A DNA stretch of 64,000 bases from Agriotes lineatus (Eukaryota > Arthropoda > Insecta > Coleoptera > Elateridae): assembly GCA_940337035.1 (NCBI GenBank), contig OW679200.1:18061303-18125302 (forward strand). The letters are read 5' to 3'. Every line of letters begins with the position of its first letter. Within the stretch, counting starts at the first letter, position 1. Shown piece by piece: positions 10,481 to 21,900 of this stretch. A program made the translations under genes and the position numbers. The notes beneath the pieces are model-generated. The model had not been told where the DNA came from. It worked only from the letters and a program-made list of their open reading frames with translations, and ran no database searches.

Positions 10481-12997
10481 TAGTGATGAGCATAACCGGA
10501 CAATTTTCATAACCGAATTATTTGCATTCGAATTATTAATAACCGAATGATTATTTGAATAATCATTCGAATACATTTTGGCTCTCGATTCGTTTCGATT
10601 TAGCCGGTTTGCCGGTTACGCGGTTCAGCGTCATCTGCATCGGCATCTTAACTTGCAGATAGCAGAGGAACTCAGTTAATCGTTAATTATAATAACTGTA
10701 TAAATTATTTTTATTTGATTTCTAAAGAGTTTGTGCAATAAGTAATTGTGGATATGAATGAAATATATCTGGATACACCTTTATTGTTTTCGATTGCTGG
10801 CGATTTATAATAATATAATAGTAATAATTAATAATATATTGTTGTATTTGTATGAGTTTTACGACTCACTATTCTGCATTAGCTCGATTACTCCTACATT
10901 CTGCCGATCTATAACCAAAACATAATATGTACATTATGTGTTATGTATTGGAAATTATGAGGTATTTATTAAGAAGCGTAGAAAGAAAGAAATATGCGAG
11001 ACTGCTTGCTAATCACAATAAAAAACAGTGGTAAAACGTTTATGTTTATCGATCGGCCGGGTTAAAGGCGGCAAAAGATTGATTTATGTTCATATCATAT
11101 GACGACGGATCGACCGCGAGCCTCAGCCGACAAGGAAGCAGGGGAGAAAACTGTAGAGCGAGAGGCCCAAATGGTGTTTTCAAGGGTAATACCACAAGCA
11201 GTGGATATATTTTTGACAAATATTTTGTCGTTTCCATGTAATTATTGCGTTTAAATTTCACGATACAAAATTACATCAAAAATGTCACTAGCCGAAGGCG
11301 AGTGACATTTAAATGTGATTTTGTTGAGTGAAATTTGCAATAATTTCTATGGAAACGACTATTTAACAATATTAATACATAACGATTAACTTTATTGAAA
11401 AATATTCCAACAATTAATATAATTATTCATTCTCAATTAAATTCAGCGGAATACTTCCAAAACACAGCATTTTAAAATTTTTAAAACAACCCTCACAGTT
11501 GTTTCGGGTTTAGTGTTACGCAACCTAGCGATATCACTAAGGACAGAACATCGTTGCTAAGCGATACTTCGCAACAAAGCTATTTATTTTTTGAGTACGT
11601 ACATTGTTTTGTGAATATTTTGCATGGTGCCCAATATTCAGTGATATACTGCTGTTATTGGTTGAAAAAAGCAAATGTCTGCAATTTGATTGGCTTATAT
11701 GTTATAGTGTTGAATAGTCATATACAATACCGCGAGCGGTCGACGAATTGCCGAAAATTTTTTTCAAAGTGTATGAGTGTTTATTGCTTCGATATAAATT
11801 GGTCAAGTGCGACAGCACGAGACCAATTTTGAAGCAATAAACACGAATAAACACTTTGACAAAAATTCATGCAATTCGTCGGCTGCAAGCGGCATTTGAA
11901 GGACTATTCAACGAACAAAATTGACATTTCTTAGTAATTAATCAATTTTATCACGTCCTCTTTGAAAATAAAAATCTGTTGACGTAAAATAAATTGTTTG
12001 TCAAATTTGACATTTCTAATATCATATTTGATTAATTTTACAGGAAGTTAAATAAATGTCACAGGAAGAGAAAAAAATTGTCATTAAAACTCCGCTAGCG
12101 GAATTGTTGCACAATTTTACGCTGATTGGTGGCAAATGACATAAATACTAAATTATGATTGGTGAATAATTAACTTGAAGGGGGTGAGTTGAATAGTCAA
12201 GGGTAATACCACAAGCAGTGGATATATTTTTGACAAATATTTTGTCGTTTCCATGTAAATTATTGCGTTTAAATTTCACGATACAAAATCACATCAAAAA
12301 TGTTACGAGCCGAAGGCGAGTGACATTTAAATGTGATTTTGTTGAGTGAAATTTGCAATAATTTATATGGAAATGGCAAAATATTTAAAAAAAATACATC
12401 CACTTCGAGTGGTATTTGGGACGACTATTTAACAATATTAATACATAACGGTAAACTTTATTGAAAAATAATCCAACAATTAATATAATTATTCATTCTC
12501 AATTAAATTCAGCGGAATACTTCCAAAACACAGCATTTTAAAATTTTTAAAACAAGCCACACAGTTTGTTGGGGTTTAGTGTTACGTAACCAAGCGATAT
12601 CACTAAGGACAGAACATCGTTGCTAAGCGATACTTCCCAACAAGGCTATTTATTTTTTGAGTACGTACATTGTTTTGTGAATATTTTGCATGGTGCCCAA
12701 TATTCAGTGATATACTGCTGTTATTGGTTGAAAAAAGCAAATGTCTGCAATGTGATTGGCTTATATGTTATAGTGTTGAATAGTCAGTACAATCTGCCTT
12801 GCTTATGGTTATGAGTTATGAATATGACGTATTATTTACAGAATTTCGATCACTCGCAGGTCGCTGAGATTCGGCACGTAGTACGTATCAGGATGAGGTT
12901 ATTTTTCATTCGAATGCTTGGAACGAAAACCGAGTTACACAGGTTATTTCAATAACCGGATAACCGGTTATTTTTCATTCGAATAAGCCCATCACTA
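10481..12997. mobile_element. hAT-type non-autonomous element with 8-bp target duplication
   Basis: The ends are TAGTGATGAGC and GCCCATCACTA, an 11-bp inverted repeat of the hAT type. They are flanked by ATTACATC at 10473-10480 and 12998-13005. The second copy of the host repeat (near 14650) shows the uninterrupted site. Subterminal regions carry many copies of 'ataaccg' and 'cattcgaat', as expected for transposase-binding repeats. No transposase is present; the interior is filled by the palindrome array at 11.18-12.79 kb, so that material entered later or was captured. Confidence 0.85.
11178..12787. repeat. Alternating fold-back palindromes and spacers, tandemly arranged
   Basis: A fold-back (11183-11345) plus spacer (11349-11724) recurs almost base for base at 12199-12421 plus 12424-12787. 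Between them lie another fold-back (arms 11727-11800 / 11820-11896, apex 'aagtgcgacagcacgag') and a different spacer (11901-12198). Fold-backs start AATACC(A/G)C and meet GACTATTYAA on their right. Spacers are bounded by GACTATTYAAC and GTTGAATAGTC. The first copy lacks about 55 bp present in the second (12371-12425). Two 64-92-codon frames here are just the repeated spacer. Confidence 0.8.
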
Positions 12998-13005
12998 ATT
13001 ACATC

Positions 13006-13256
13006 GTATTATCTTAAATTAGCTTAACTAACTCAAATATCTTAGTAAATACTATATTACAAATATTACAATTTTCCTTTATTTTATTATATAACCGGTC
13101 TTTAATAATTCGTTCATACTTAAGTAACATGGACGGTAGTTCAGCTGCAAGAATATAAAACATATTTGTTAGGAGAGCAAATAATTCTATAGTACGTAGT
13201 CATGAACCGACGGTACAGGTCACCTACATAGAAAATCAAACCGTTAAAACTTATCA
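13006..13256. repeat. Dispersed repeat copy A, second part
   Basis: Continues the alignment to 14.65-14.87 kb ('ggcggtagttcagctgca' counterpart 'acggtagttcagctgca', 'acatagaaaatcaa'). It is cut again at 13256 by the Helitron and resumes at 13672. Confidence 0.7.
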
Positions 13257-13671
13257 TCTTTATATATATAATTCTTCTGTACGTGTGTATGTAACTGAAC
13301 TCCTTCTAAAGGGCCGGACCGATTTTGATGAAATTTTTTGTGTGTGTTTGAGTGGGTCCCTGGATGGTTTAGATTCACAATTGGACCCGGTAGGTGGCGC
13401 TGCAATCGGGTTCTAGGATTTTTTTAAAAACATTTTTGACGAATTTCGTTTTTTATTTTTTTTCAGATTTCTCGCATATGAAAACATATAACCCAAAAAT
13501 TTCAACCCCCCCCCAATATTTTTTAAAATAAAAAGAATCGAAAAATCGAAAAAAACTTTGCTGAACCTGCTAATAGCAGGCAAACCAACATTCGGGCAGG
13601 ACAACGTCTGTCGGGTCCCCCAAAATTTCACCCCCACCCCCGCCCGAACAACGTTTGCCGGGCCAGCTAGT
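13257..13671 (+). mobile_element. Short non-autonomous Helitron
   Basis: The 415-bp element starts TC (TCTTTATATATATAA) and ends CTAGT. It sits exactly between a host A (13256) and T (13672) without target duplication. A GC-rich hairpin (GCCCG ... CGGGC, about 13642-13663) lies a few bases before the 3' end. TC start, CTRRT end, 3' hairpin and A^T insertion are the Helitron hallmarks. The homologous repeat copy near 14870 lacks the segment, confirming an insertion. No Rep/helicase coding. Confidence 0.8.
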
Positions 13672-14039
13672 TAAATATACAACCTGCATTAGACTATGCC
13701 CAAAGTAGATGAAAGTAAAGTTGGGTACTGACTTGAGCACTTTTACGCGCACGAACGGCTTGCTCGCGCACACGTTCGTTTGTGAAAATTTTAAAATGTA
13801 CACAATAGGTTTTGTTTGCGCGCTCAAATAATATAATAATTAGAAGGTGAAAGTAAAATTTGGAGCCTGAAGGGCAAGGTAAAAGTTACAAACTTTAGAT
13901 AACATGGAGCAAAGAATATAACCATCAAAAGAAATGAAATTAAATGATGTGAGAAAAAATCGTTTTTCTAGGAAGACATCATATAAACTTGAAGGGAAGC
14001 AATATTGATTAGTTAATAATAATAACTAAATTCTGAACT

Positions 14040-15190
14040 CAATTTTTAATAGCAACAAGGTCCAAATCAGACCGTCTCATTTATCTTCTCACTCTCTCTA
14101 ACTTTCAGAACAATCATACAATTAGTAGCGGAATCTGTAGGCAATTTTTTTTGCGTTTAATTGACGTACTATAAATTCGTTGAAGGTCATTCACTTTCAA
14201 TATCAATTGTCAATGTCAAAATTAATATTAAAATCACTCTGCAGCTATATAGATTACCTTTAGTACAACTGGATGTGACTTAAGAATAGCTAGTGTGAAA
14301 GATATGCGAAATATGTTAGGTTATCGTTCTAGCGATGTTTATTATATTGCAGATTACGTATTGACATAGATTTGACGTTTTAGAATTGTTAAATCTTTCC
14401 ACTCATCGAATACTTGTAATACAGTAAGTTACATAAATTCTGCAATAATATTTAACAATAGCAGCTCTGGTGAAGATACTGCCGAAGAAATACTGGTTCC
14501 ATATGAGCTCCTTGCTGAAATTTAAGGACTGAAAACCAACATTTTATTTTCAGTTGAAATTTATTCTGCATCCTACTTCTCTTGCTACATATCCGCTTAT
14601 GTTAACAAAGATCACACCCACGTTATTTTATAATGTAACTTACAACTATAACATCTTTACATTTTATTATAGAAGCGTTCGTTAATAATTCACTCATGTC
14701 CACCACCACTTGCAACTGAAAAAAGCAATGTAAAAATTAAACTACGGACATGGGCGGTAGTTCAGCTGCATTCATTAGAAGAGTAAAAACTTAGTCATGA
14801 GCCGAGGGTATAGGTAGCTTACTTACATAGAAAATCAAGCTGTAAAAACTTGATAATATTTATAACTAAATACCACCTGAATTAGAATACGAGTATACCC
14901 AATTAAATGAAAGTGGCAAATCTGTAACGTTTTCGCCCCATTTTTAATAGTTTAGTTTCAATATTCTCACTGAACCACTGCCATTCTACAGTTTTAGATA
15001 ACGTCAAACACATTCTTGACATTTCTGACGTTTTGAAGGTTAATCATTTCAAAACTTGATAACGCTACTAATCGTGTACCGATAAAGTCACTAGATGTAT
15101 ATCTAGTGACTTGATATATTGAGATAGACAGAGAACACCCTGAATGCGACGGTCTGGTAGGGACTTTGTTCCTATAGATATAGTTGGCCT
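14040..15190. repeat. 1.1-kb dispersed repeat, copy A' (uninterrupted)
   Basis: Collinear with 9880-10480 plus 13006-13256, but without the hAT and Helitron insertions, so it serves as the empty-site reference. The right end 'gactttgttcctatagat' near 15163 is the inverse of the left end of copy A. It includes the perfect palindrome 'gtcactagat gtat atctagtgac' near 15090. Non-coding; class unknown, possibly a MITE with long degenerate ends. Confidence 0.7.
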
Positions 15191-15367
15191 TGGGCTACAA
15201 GTGCGTAAGGTATTTATAAAAGTTTAGTGATTTGTGAATAGCACCACAACAAGACTAAATACAAACTTTGCATTGGCCAGAGTCATGTCAAGATGTACGG
15301 TTCCCGTTTATTTCTACCATCAGCTCTATAGAATATCTAGTTAGTAGTATTTGTGGAGAGACTGACC

Positions 15368-15927
15368 GCGTACATACATCAAACAAGTAGACACACTCAT
15401 GCAAAATGTCGAAACCTGTCTAGAGTGCCTGGGACAGTAACTCGGGGGGTATTTCTAAGCTTCACTATCAGATGGCAGCACAAAGTTCTACCAATTAAGG
15501 TCACTAAATCACGTTAGCTACGCTAACACCGTAGTTAACGTGATTTAGTGACCTTGTATGTATGTATGTATGTATGTATTATTTTTGGGGAGACCTACGT
15601 CTAGCAAGTAGGCCTTTATAAGCCCTTTTTGCCAACCCCATGAACAAGGTCTTACCTTACTACCAATTACAGTCCCTGTATATCTTTAATATTATACAGG
15701 GACTCTACTACCAATTAGAGCACCTGTATACTATATACAGGTACTCTACTATCAATCAGAGCCAGTTACTGGCTCTGCTACCAATCATGATGTGATCAAG
15801 TAGTGGCGTCATCTGCTATTACCATCGGAAAGTACCCCCCCAGGAGCCGCTCAAGGTCATCCAAATCGGAATTTTGACATCAAAGGAACCGACAGTGAGT
15901 GTCTCGACTTGTTTGATTTATGTACGC
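15368..15927. repeat. Fold-back element with central hairpin array
   Basis: Outer arms are inverted: 'gcgtacatacatcaaacaag' at 15368 against the complement of 15901-15927, and 'ggggggtatttc...cagatggcagcac' against 15801-15845. Inside lie four different perfect or near-perfect hairpins: 15499-15557 (20-bp perfect outer stem), 15671-15704 (12 bp), 15718-15746 (13 bp, one mismatch) and 15758-15776 (8 bp). Each is preceded by a constant decamer CTAYCAATYA (15490, 15660, 15708, 15749); a fifth copy lies at 15778. A (TATG)n run lies at 15556-15585. No coding. Confidence 0.75.
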
Positions 15928-16020
15928 TGAGAATGATGTCAAGCAAGCAGGCCTTCATAGTCCCCTTTTCCAACCCCGTGAAGAAGGTTTAGGCATGCAG
16001 AGTACCAGGTACCTTAGTCC
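15600..16020. repeat. Duplicated segment inside and beside the fold-back
   Basis: 'caagtaggcctttataagccc' with 'ccaaccccatgaacaaggt' (about 15605-15650) recurs, diverged, at 15944-15985. The following 'agtaccaggtaccttag' near 16000 recurs at 52958 beside the second PIN-like element. Confidence 0.5.
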
Positions 16021-16275
16021 TATTAGAATCTTGCTGAGACTGAGGAGTTCCAACCCTAGAAAGAGATCTTTTACATGCTACACATCGTAGTAACATGGGA
16101 TCCACGGCTTTGCATTACTTCCGAATGATGGGATTCTGTAGAGGTTTTCATCCGCATTTTATAGAATAGAATATCTAAGCAATTGAAAATCAAGTGATCC
16201 GATATTGATAAAACAATGTCGGAGAAATTATGTAAGTCATCCAAATTAAAAATTGTAGTGTGGGGTGCTGTAAAG

Positions 16276-17982
16276 TACAGTGACTATATAATCACAGTGT
16301 GGCCATACGATGGTCATGTTTTCTATTGGTTGAAGGCAAAAGGATTCCAAGTTATTGTCATTTTTAACAGTGTATAAAATGTTTAGTTTCAAAAAGTTAC
16401 TAATGTCAAAATAAGACATTGGCATTTTATAACTTGTCAAAAGTTTGAGTCGACGCATCACGTGATGCAATCCGCCATTAGTTTTCCCGTGGCCGTGAGT
16501 TTTCCAAACTATAGTTTGCCAATTAGTTAGTTACGATATTTAGTATTAACATCAAACAAACTAGAACATTTAACAGAGAAATAAATGTTTTCCTGTAAGT
16601 TTTATATTGCTTAAATATCGTAAGTAACTGCTCAATAGATTATTGCGGTGTACAATTGCATATTATCTTGAATAACATATGATTCTACAAATCAATTTGA
16701 AATTACTGAAAAAATAAGTTACTTATATCTTGTTAGTCCAAACTTAATGACAGATATAATATATAAATTATGTAGTTCATAATTTCACTTTACAGCATTT
16801 TAGTGTACGACAAACCCACCCAAAAAAAGACGTAAAATGGTATGTTATTCCGCATTTGGTTGCTCCAATCGTTCAGAGCAAGGGTACACGATGAAAAGAT
16901 TTCCAAGGAATCCTAATTGTCTTATTTTAAATTATATCTCTTTTTGTTGTTCATCGTGCTTCAAAATATTCAGTACTTACACCTATAAAACATGTATCGA
17001 GAAAACTCCAGTATAGCCCACTGGTACATTTTGACATTTACGGAATATGAACATAAAGGAACTGTTATGCCAGTGGTGAAACTGGATTTTAAGCTATAAA
17101 TAAGAGATATACTCATTGGGAAGTTCAAATTCACAATTATATACGACGATTGGACTAACTGCTTTTTTACGGTGATGCACAGATATTTTTGTACTAAGTA
17201 CACACAAACAGTGTTGAATTCAGACTGTTTACTCCGGGGGGGAAAATGAAACTTCTGGGGGGTATTTTTACCTATTTCTACGCAATTCACCCGTTCTTTT
17301 ATAGATTAAAAAAATATGAATATGATATGGTAATGTTTCCGGGAGGGAATTCTGTACTGTCCGGATGGGTCACCCCCTGGATTCAACACTGCACACAAAT
17401 CTTCAACTGCAGCTAACTTAATATCGCACCTTGACGGCAGTCAAGATTGGGTCCGGCATGAGACTCCCGTGTTTTGCCTCCATTGTCTGAACATTTGTAG
17501 AACCTCCGACAAACTGAGAATCACATTATCACGCGCATGCACCTAAGCACCAGTGGGCTATATTGGGGTTTAGCCCATGTACCTATCTAATATAATTTAG
17601 ATTTTAATAAAGCATATTAAATTACCGAGAAGATGCTATATCATTTGTGTTTTGGATTTGAACTTTCCAATTTCCATTAATTGTAATAAATTGAAGACAC
17701 CGTATGACTCATATTTCTTCAAAATTTAAACGGCTTTGTGGTATTTTATTGTATTTGAGAGATCAGTCATTTTGAATAACAATCTTTCACTTCAGCAAAT
17801 GAACTGTCAAATTTTATTTTGACTTTAGTAATTTTTTGTTACCAAACGTCGCTTACACCGTTAAAAAAATTCTATTTTTTTATTACATCACCATGGTTTT
17901 TCGCAAAATCTTATTTTGACATTGGATTCAAAAGTACCAGCCAACAATTGTATGGCCACACTGTGATTATATAGTCACTGTA
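16276..17982 (+). mobile_element. P-superfamily-like transposon, internally decayed
   Basis: A 33-bp perfect terminal inverted repeat (starting TACAGTGACTATATAATCAC) bounds 1707 bp, flanked by the 8-bp duplication CTGTAAAG (16268-16275 and 17983-17990). A THAP-like start is encoded inside. Eight-bp target duplications with a THAP DNA-binding domain point to the P superfamily rather than hAT, which uses BED fingers. A leader exon with donor CCT|GTAAGT (near 16595) and an acceptor 'ctttacag' (near 16797) fits a spliced transposase mRNA. The catalytic region is missing. Confidence 0.8.
16837..17013 (+). pseudogene. THAP-domain N-terminal fragment of the P-like transposase
   Basis: The frame starts MVCYSAFGCSNRSEQGY and continues TMKRFPRNP. 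This matches the first half of a C2CH THAP zinc finger: the early Cys pair, the GCSNR box and the FP..P turn. After about residue 28 the reading becomes unrelated and stops at 59 codons; the second Cys/His pair (C..H) and the AVPTIF-like end are absent. Either an exon junction was lost or an internal deletion removed the rest. It cannot bind DNA as it stands. Confidence 0.65.
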
Positions 17983-18039
17983 CTGTAAAGGTAGTAAATA
18001 AGAAGTAAAACTTTCACTTTATATGTAATATTAGCTTTC

Positions 18040-18197
18040 AAGGAAGATTATCAGATATTTTACGTATAGGGACTGCATCGGGAATGAAGCAATACATTGT
18101 CACTGCAGTTAAGTTTAAAGATATTAATCAGGTGACAGCTGGCAGAAGTGATATTAAAATAGTAGATATGGTGGACACAACTGAAGCAAAAATATAG
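18040..18197 (+). other. 52-codon open segment, possible exon remnant
   Basis: Reads RLSDILRIGTASGMKQYIV then TAVKFKDINQVTAGRSDIK and ends at a TAG after IVDMVDTTEAKI. It looks protein-like (balanced composition) but has no good start codon and I recognise no family. It lies just outside the P-like element. The stretch 18200-18965 beyond it shows no gene. Confidence 0.2.
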
Positions 18198-18971
18198 CCT
18201 GGTATTTTCAAAAATTACGAAAAGCGCAGTCACGCATTTTAAAACTTTAAAACACTATAATTATTCGGAAAGACAGCTTTGCAACCAACTAGGAACCAAT
18301 TCGTAGATAAACCTGTAAGACGTTTTGATAGATGCCAAGACCATTCTTTGAATTTCTTTATTTTACATCTAACAACAGACAGGGTTATTATTATAATATC
18401 CTAAGAACAACTTCACTGGGCTGACTTCCGATTATACACAAACAGATATGGTATTTTTTAGACAGATAATGCTTATTCAGCTGCTATTTACAAAAATGAG
18501 TTTATAAGGTACATGTTAGAAAGCAATTTACTGAAGAGCTCAATGTTCTGGCAAAAGAAGATTCAAACTATTAACAACATTTTAACGAAGATCAGTATGA
18601 TAAAGCTAACTTCCTACGCAAATTTTCAATTAATGTAAATATTTAGCTGATGGTAAATTTTGATTTTTAAAATCTTCGGTATACTTCATATAGAAACTCA
18701 CAGTAGGTGATCACTAATTAAATAAAGAAGCTTCCATTTATAAATCATGTTGCAGTTATGAGAGAAAGCTTAAATAAAATTCAATGATAATGTGCTTCAT
18801 AATTTTCAGACACAGCAAAACCTGTTAACAGGAGTTAATTTTTTTTATTCCTCTCACGTTGTTTGCTATAAAAGCGTTTGTCCCTATATGTTATATTCCT
18901 CGATTTATAAGAGATAACACTTCGATGTTCTAAGGAACATACCTAGCTGTCGAAACCAACAAACTTATTAA

Positions 18972-18977
18972 TTTATT
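18972..18977 (-). terminator. Poly(A) signal of the exchanger gene
   Basis: AATAAA on the minus strand about 10 nt after the stop codon at 18988, implying a very short 3' UTR. Confidence 0.5.
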
Positions 18978-18987
18978 AATCTACTTT

Positions 18988-21900
18988 TTAGGAATCTTTT
19001 TTCTTAATGGGGCCTTCTTCATCAGATTCTTCATCTTGATATCGCTCATCGGGGGATTCCGATTCCGACTGCTGGCTTTCCATTATGCTTTCTAGGTCAG
19101 TGCTGCTTTTCAAAGATCTTTTTCGAGACGGAGGTGGTCTTAAAAGGTCACTGGAAGTGATACTGTTTACTGACAAACCATTTTGCTCCTCAGATTTGCC
19201 TTGCTCATTTGATTGAGCTTCGTCAAGGCTCTGATTTTCACTGTTTTCCTTAGCTGAAGTACTTTGTTGTCCTGGGTTTGGTTTTTCAGGAATGTTTTCA
19301 TTGCCATCCTTTGACTCGTCATGATTTTCCTGTACAGGTGATGTTTCTTGTGTGTCTGATGTCGTTTTCTTGGTTAAAGGTTTTTCTTGGGCTGATGGGC
19401 GGTGTTGAGGCATACGTTTTTCTGTTGCAGGTTTAATTATCCTGTGCTCCAAAATCGATGTCTGTCTTTCGTTTAGAACGTAGCTGTCAAAAACAGCGTT
19501 TCCTTCTTGGTCATACATGTTAATATTTCTAATTTCTGTTTCGTCAGCTAAATTGCTTGCCTGGAAACACAAAAATAATTATATAGCAACTTATCAATAC
19601 ACTGAACACTTACATTTGTAATACGGCTTCTGGTCATAAATAGTGATTGCGTAGCCGATGTATGCGACTCCCCATATTTAGCTCGACGATGTCCCACGGA
19701 GAACATGGTCTGGCGCTTCCTTCTGCGTTTTAATCGTGATTGTCTATCCTGTACAACATGCTGCAGACATTTAGACGAAGCGGTTGAGACCTAAATTTTA
19801 GTTCATGTAAAATTTTCAGTTAACTGGTTTTGTTTATATGACTTACCATTTCAGAAATTTCTTCTTCCTTATCCATAATATCAAATTCATCCACATCTTT
19901 AGCAGGAATTATCAACAACTTTGTTTCTATTGTAGTTTGAAAATTCATGTAGCTACTTTTTGGTAAAACTAATTTCTGCACGGTTCTGAAAAGTAAGACT
20001 GATTATAATGCCACTCACTAAATAATTAAAGTTTGCACGAAATAGCAACCAAATCGTTACCTGGGAATATAGCAAGGAGCTGTATAGCAATCCCTAGTAT
20101 TATAATCGAAGGCAACGCCTTCAATTAAAACTATATCTTCCATCATATCGTTGACGGAGAATATCTTGTAATTGGACAATATTGGTATAAAAGCCCTCTC
20201 TAGTTGAAATCGAATCTTATCCTGTGTAAATGTCTGGTAAGCTGGAGTGTCCATTAAAACTGACGTTGCTAACCGTATTGAAATGGATTTCCACATCTTT
20301 GCTTCCAAGCTGAAGGAAAGCAAAAATTATAGCCAAATGAAGAACAGGAAATTCACGGGGTGACATACCCGTTAATGGGATCTGCACTTCTTTGAAATGC
20401 TTGTTTTATAATATCATGTGTGAGAATGTAGGCCTGGCTGGAAGTATCTGCAGTTATCGTGCAATCGTATGGACGACCGGTAAGGGCACTCAACTCTCCG
20501 ATGCAGTTTCCGGAGACGATATAGTCTTCAACCTTTTCGTCAAATCTTGTGGATGAAATATAATCAATTATTGGGAGACCGCCGAAGTCAACTAAGCGAT
20601 CCAGTACTTCTCTTTTTGGAAAATACGTTAGTTTAAATAGTCCTAGAGAAAGGCATGTGTAAATTTGTATGTAATAAAAAATAATGGTCGATTTTTTAAA
20701 ATTAGTATTTAGAAAATACCTGTTACAATAATATAGACCCCATCAGACATCTGTCCATCATAGCAAACAACGTCACCCTGGTCGAACACTTTGGTTACAA
20801 CATGTTCATAGAGAAAGTCAGCAAGTGATTCATCATCTGCCATCCACGGAACTTCCTTAAACATTGTTTTAGGGGGACTTGGTTGAACGGACTTGACTTT
20901 AGTTCGAATAAACTTCATTCGATCATCTAAGGATTCCATCAGCATACCGTATTCAACGTCGTCAACCCATCCTAAATTAGAATCTTTGGTGAATGTTTTG
21001 TAAATGGGAAGTTTACATTTATTTAAATATATAGATACTTGGTTCTAAACAACATTTTCACCAACTCCCATCTTCCCCATCTACCTACATAGTACTGCGT
21101 TAACATCTTTAACTTACCAGATACCTTTAATTCTACGACCTCTTCCGCCATGCTATTCAATGTGGCTCGTATTGCCTGTCTAGTTTTAACAGTGATAGCA
21201 ATCCAAGGCCTGTCTTTCTGAACCAGTCCCAATTCCTTAGTAATTGCAAGTCGATCAGCTTCCATGCGTTGTCGACAATCTTCTCTGATTGCCCTATTGT
21301 CTATCATTTGTATGAGCATGTCTGAAACTTCTTCCTCGCCCGTTACAAAACCCTAGAAAAAGATATGGCTATTCTACGGACACTACGTGCGAAGTAAAAT
21401 ACCTTTCCAACATCATATGCAAATGCTAGGTGCTTATCAATTTTTGAATCACAGTACTGGATCAGTTTGGGATACCAAGCTTTGCATAATCGAAATAAAC
21501 GTATCAATCTGATTACTCTTAGTAGTTTAGAAATCAGCGTTATTTGAGAAGCTTTGTTGTCAGATTTGTTGAAAGTAGTGGAAAAGAGATCTACATAATC
21601 CATGGTTAAATCAACTGTAGCTGCGCAAAGTATTAAGAAGTCGAAGATATTCCAGTAGGAGCTAAAATTGTAAGAGTAGTATTTTGATATTTATTTACTT
21701 GAATATAATCCTTACGCAAAGTATGTTTTAAAACCGTGCTGGCAGACATAGATCCACGAATATCCATAAATTTTGAGAATAAATTCTACAAAGTATACTA
21801 GATAAAAGATTGTGTTAGTTATTTTTAAGCCAGTGCTGAGGCTACTTCCAGTCTTTGGTTGCATGAACATTTCTACAGTTATAGGGATCACGTTCAATAC

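Noticed and set aside
11554..12814. Two nearly identical frames starting MLSDTSQQ
   Set aside because: They are the two copies of a repeated non-coding spacer; the frames diverge after a mutation and have no domain.
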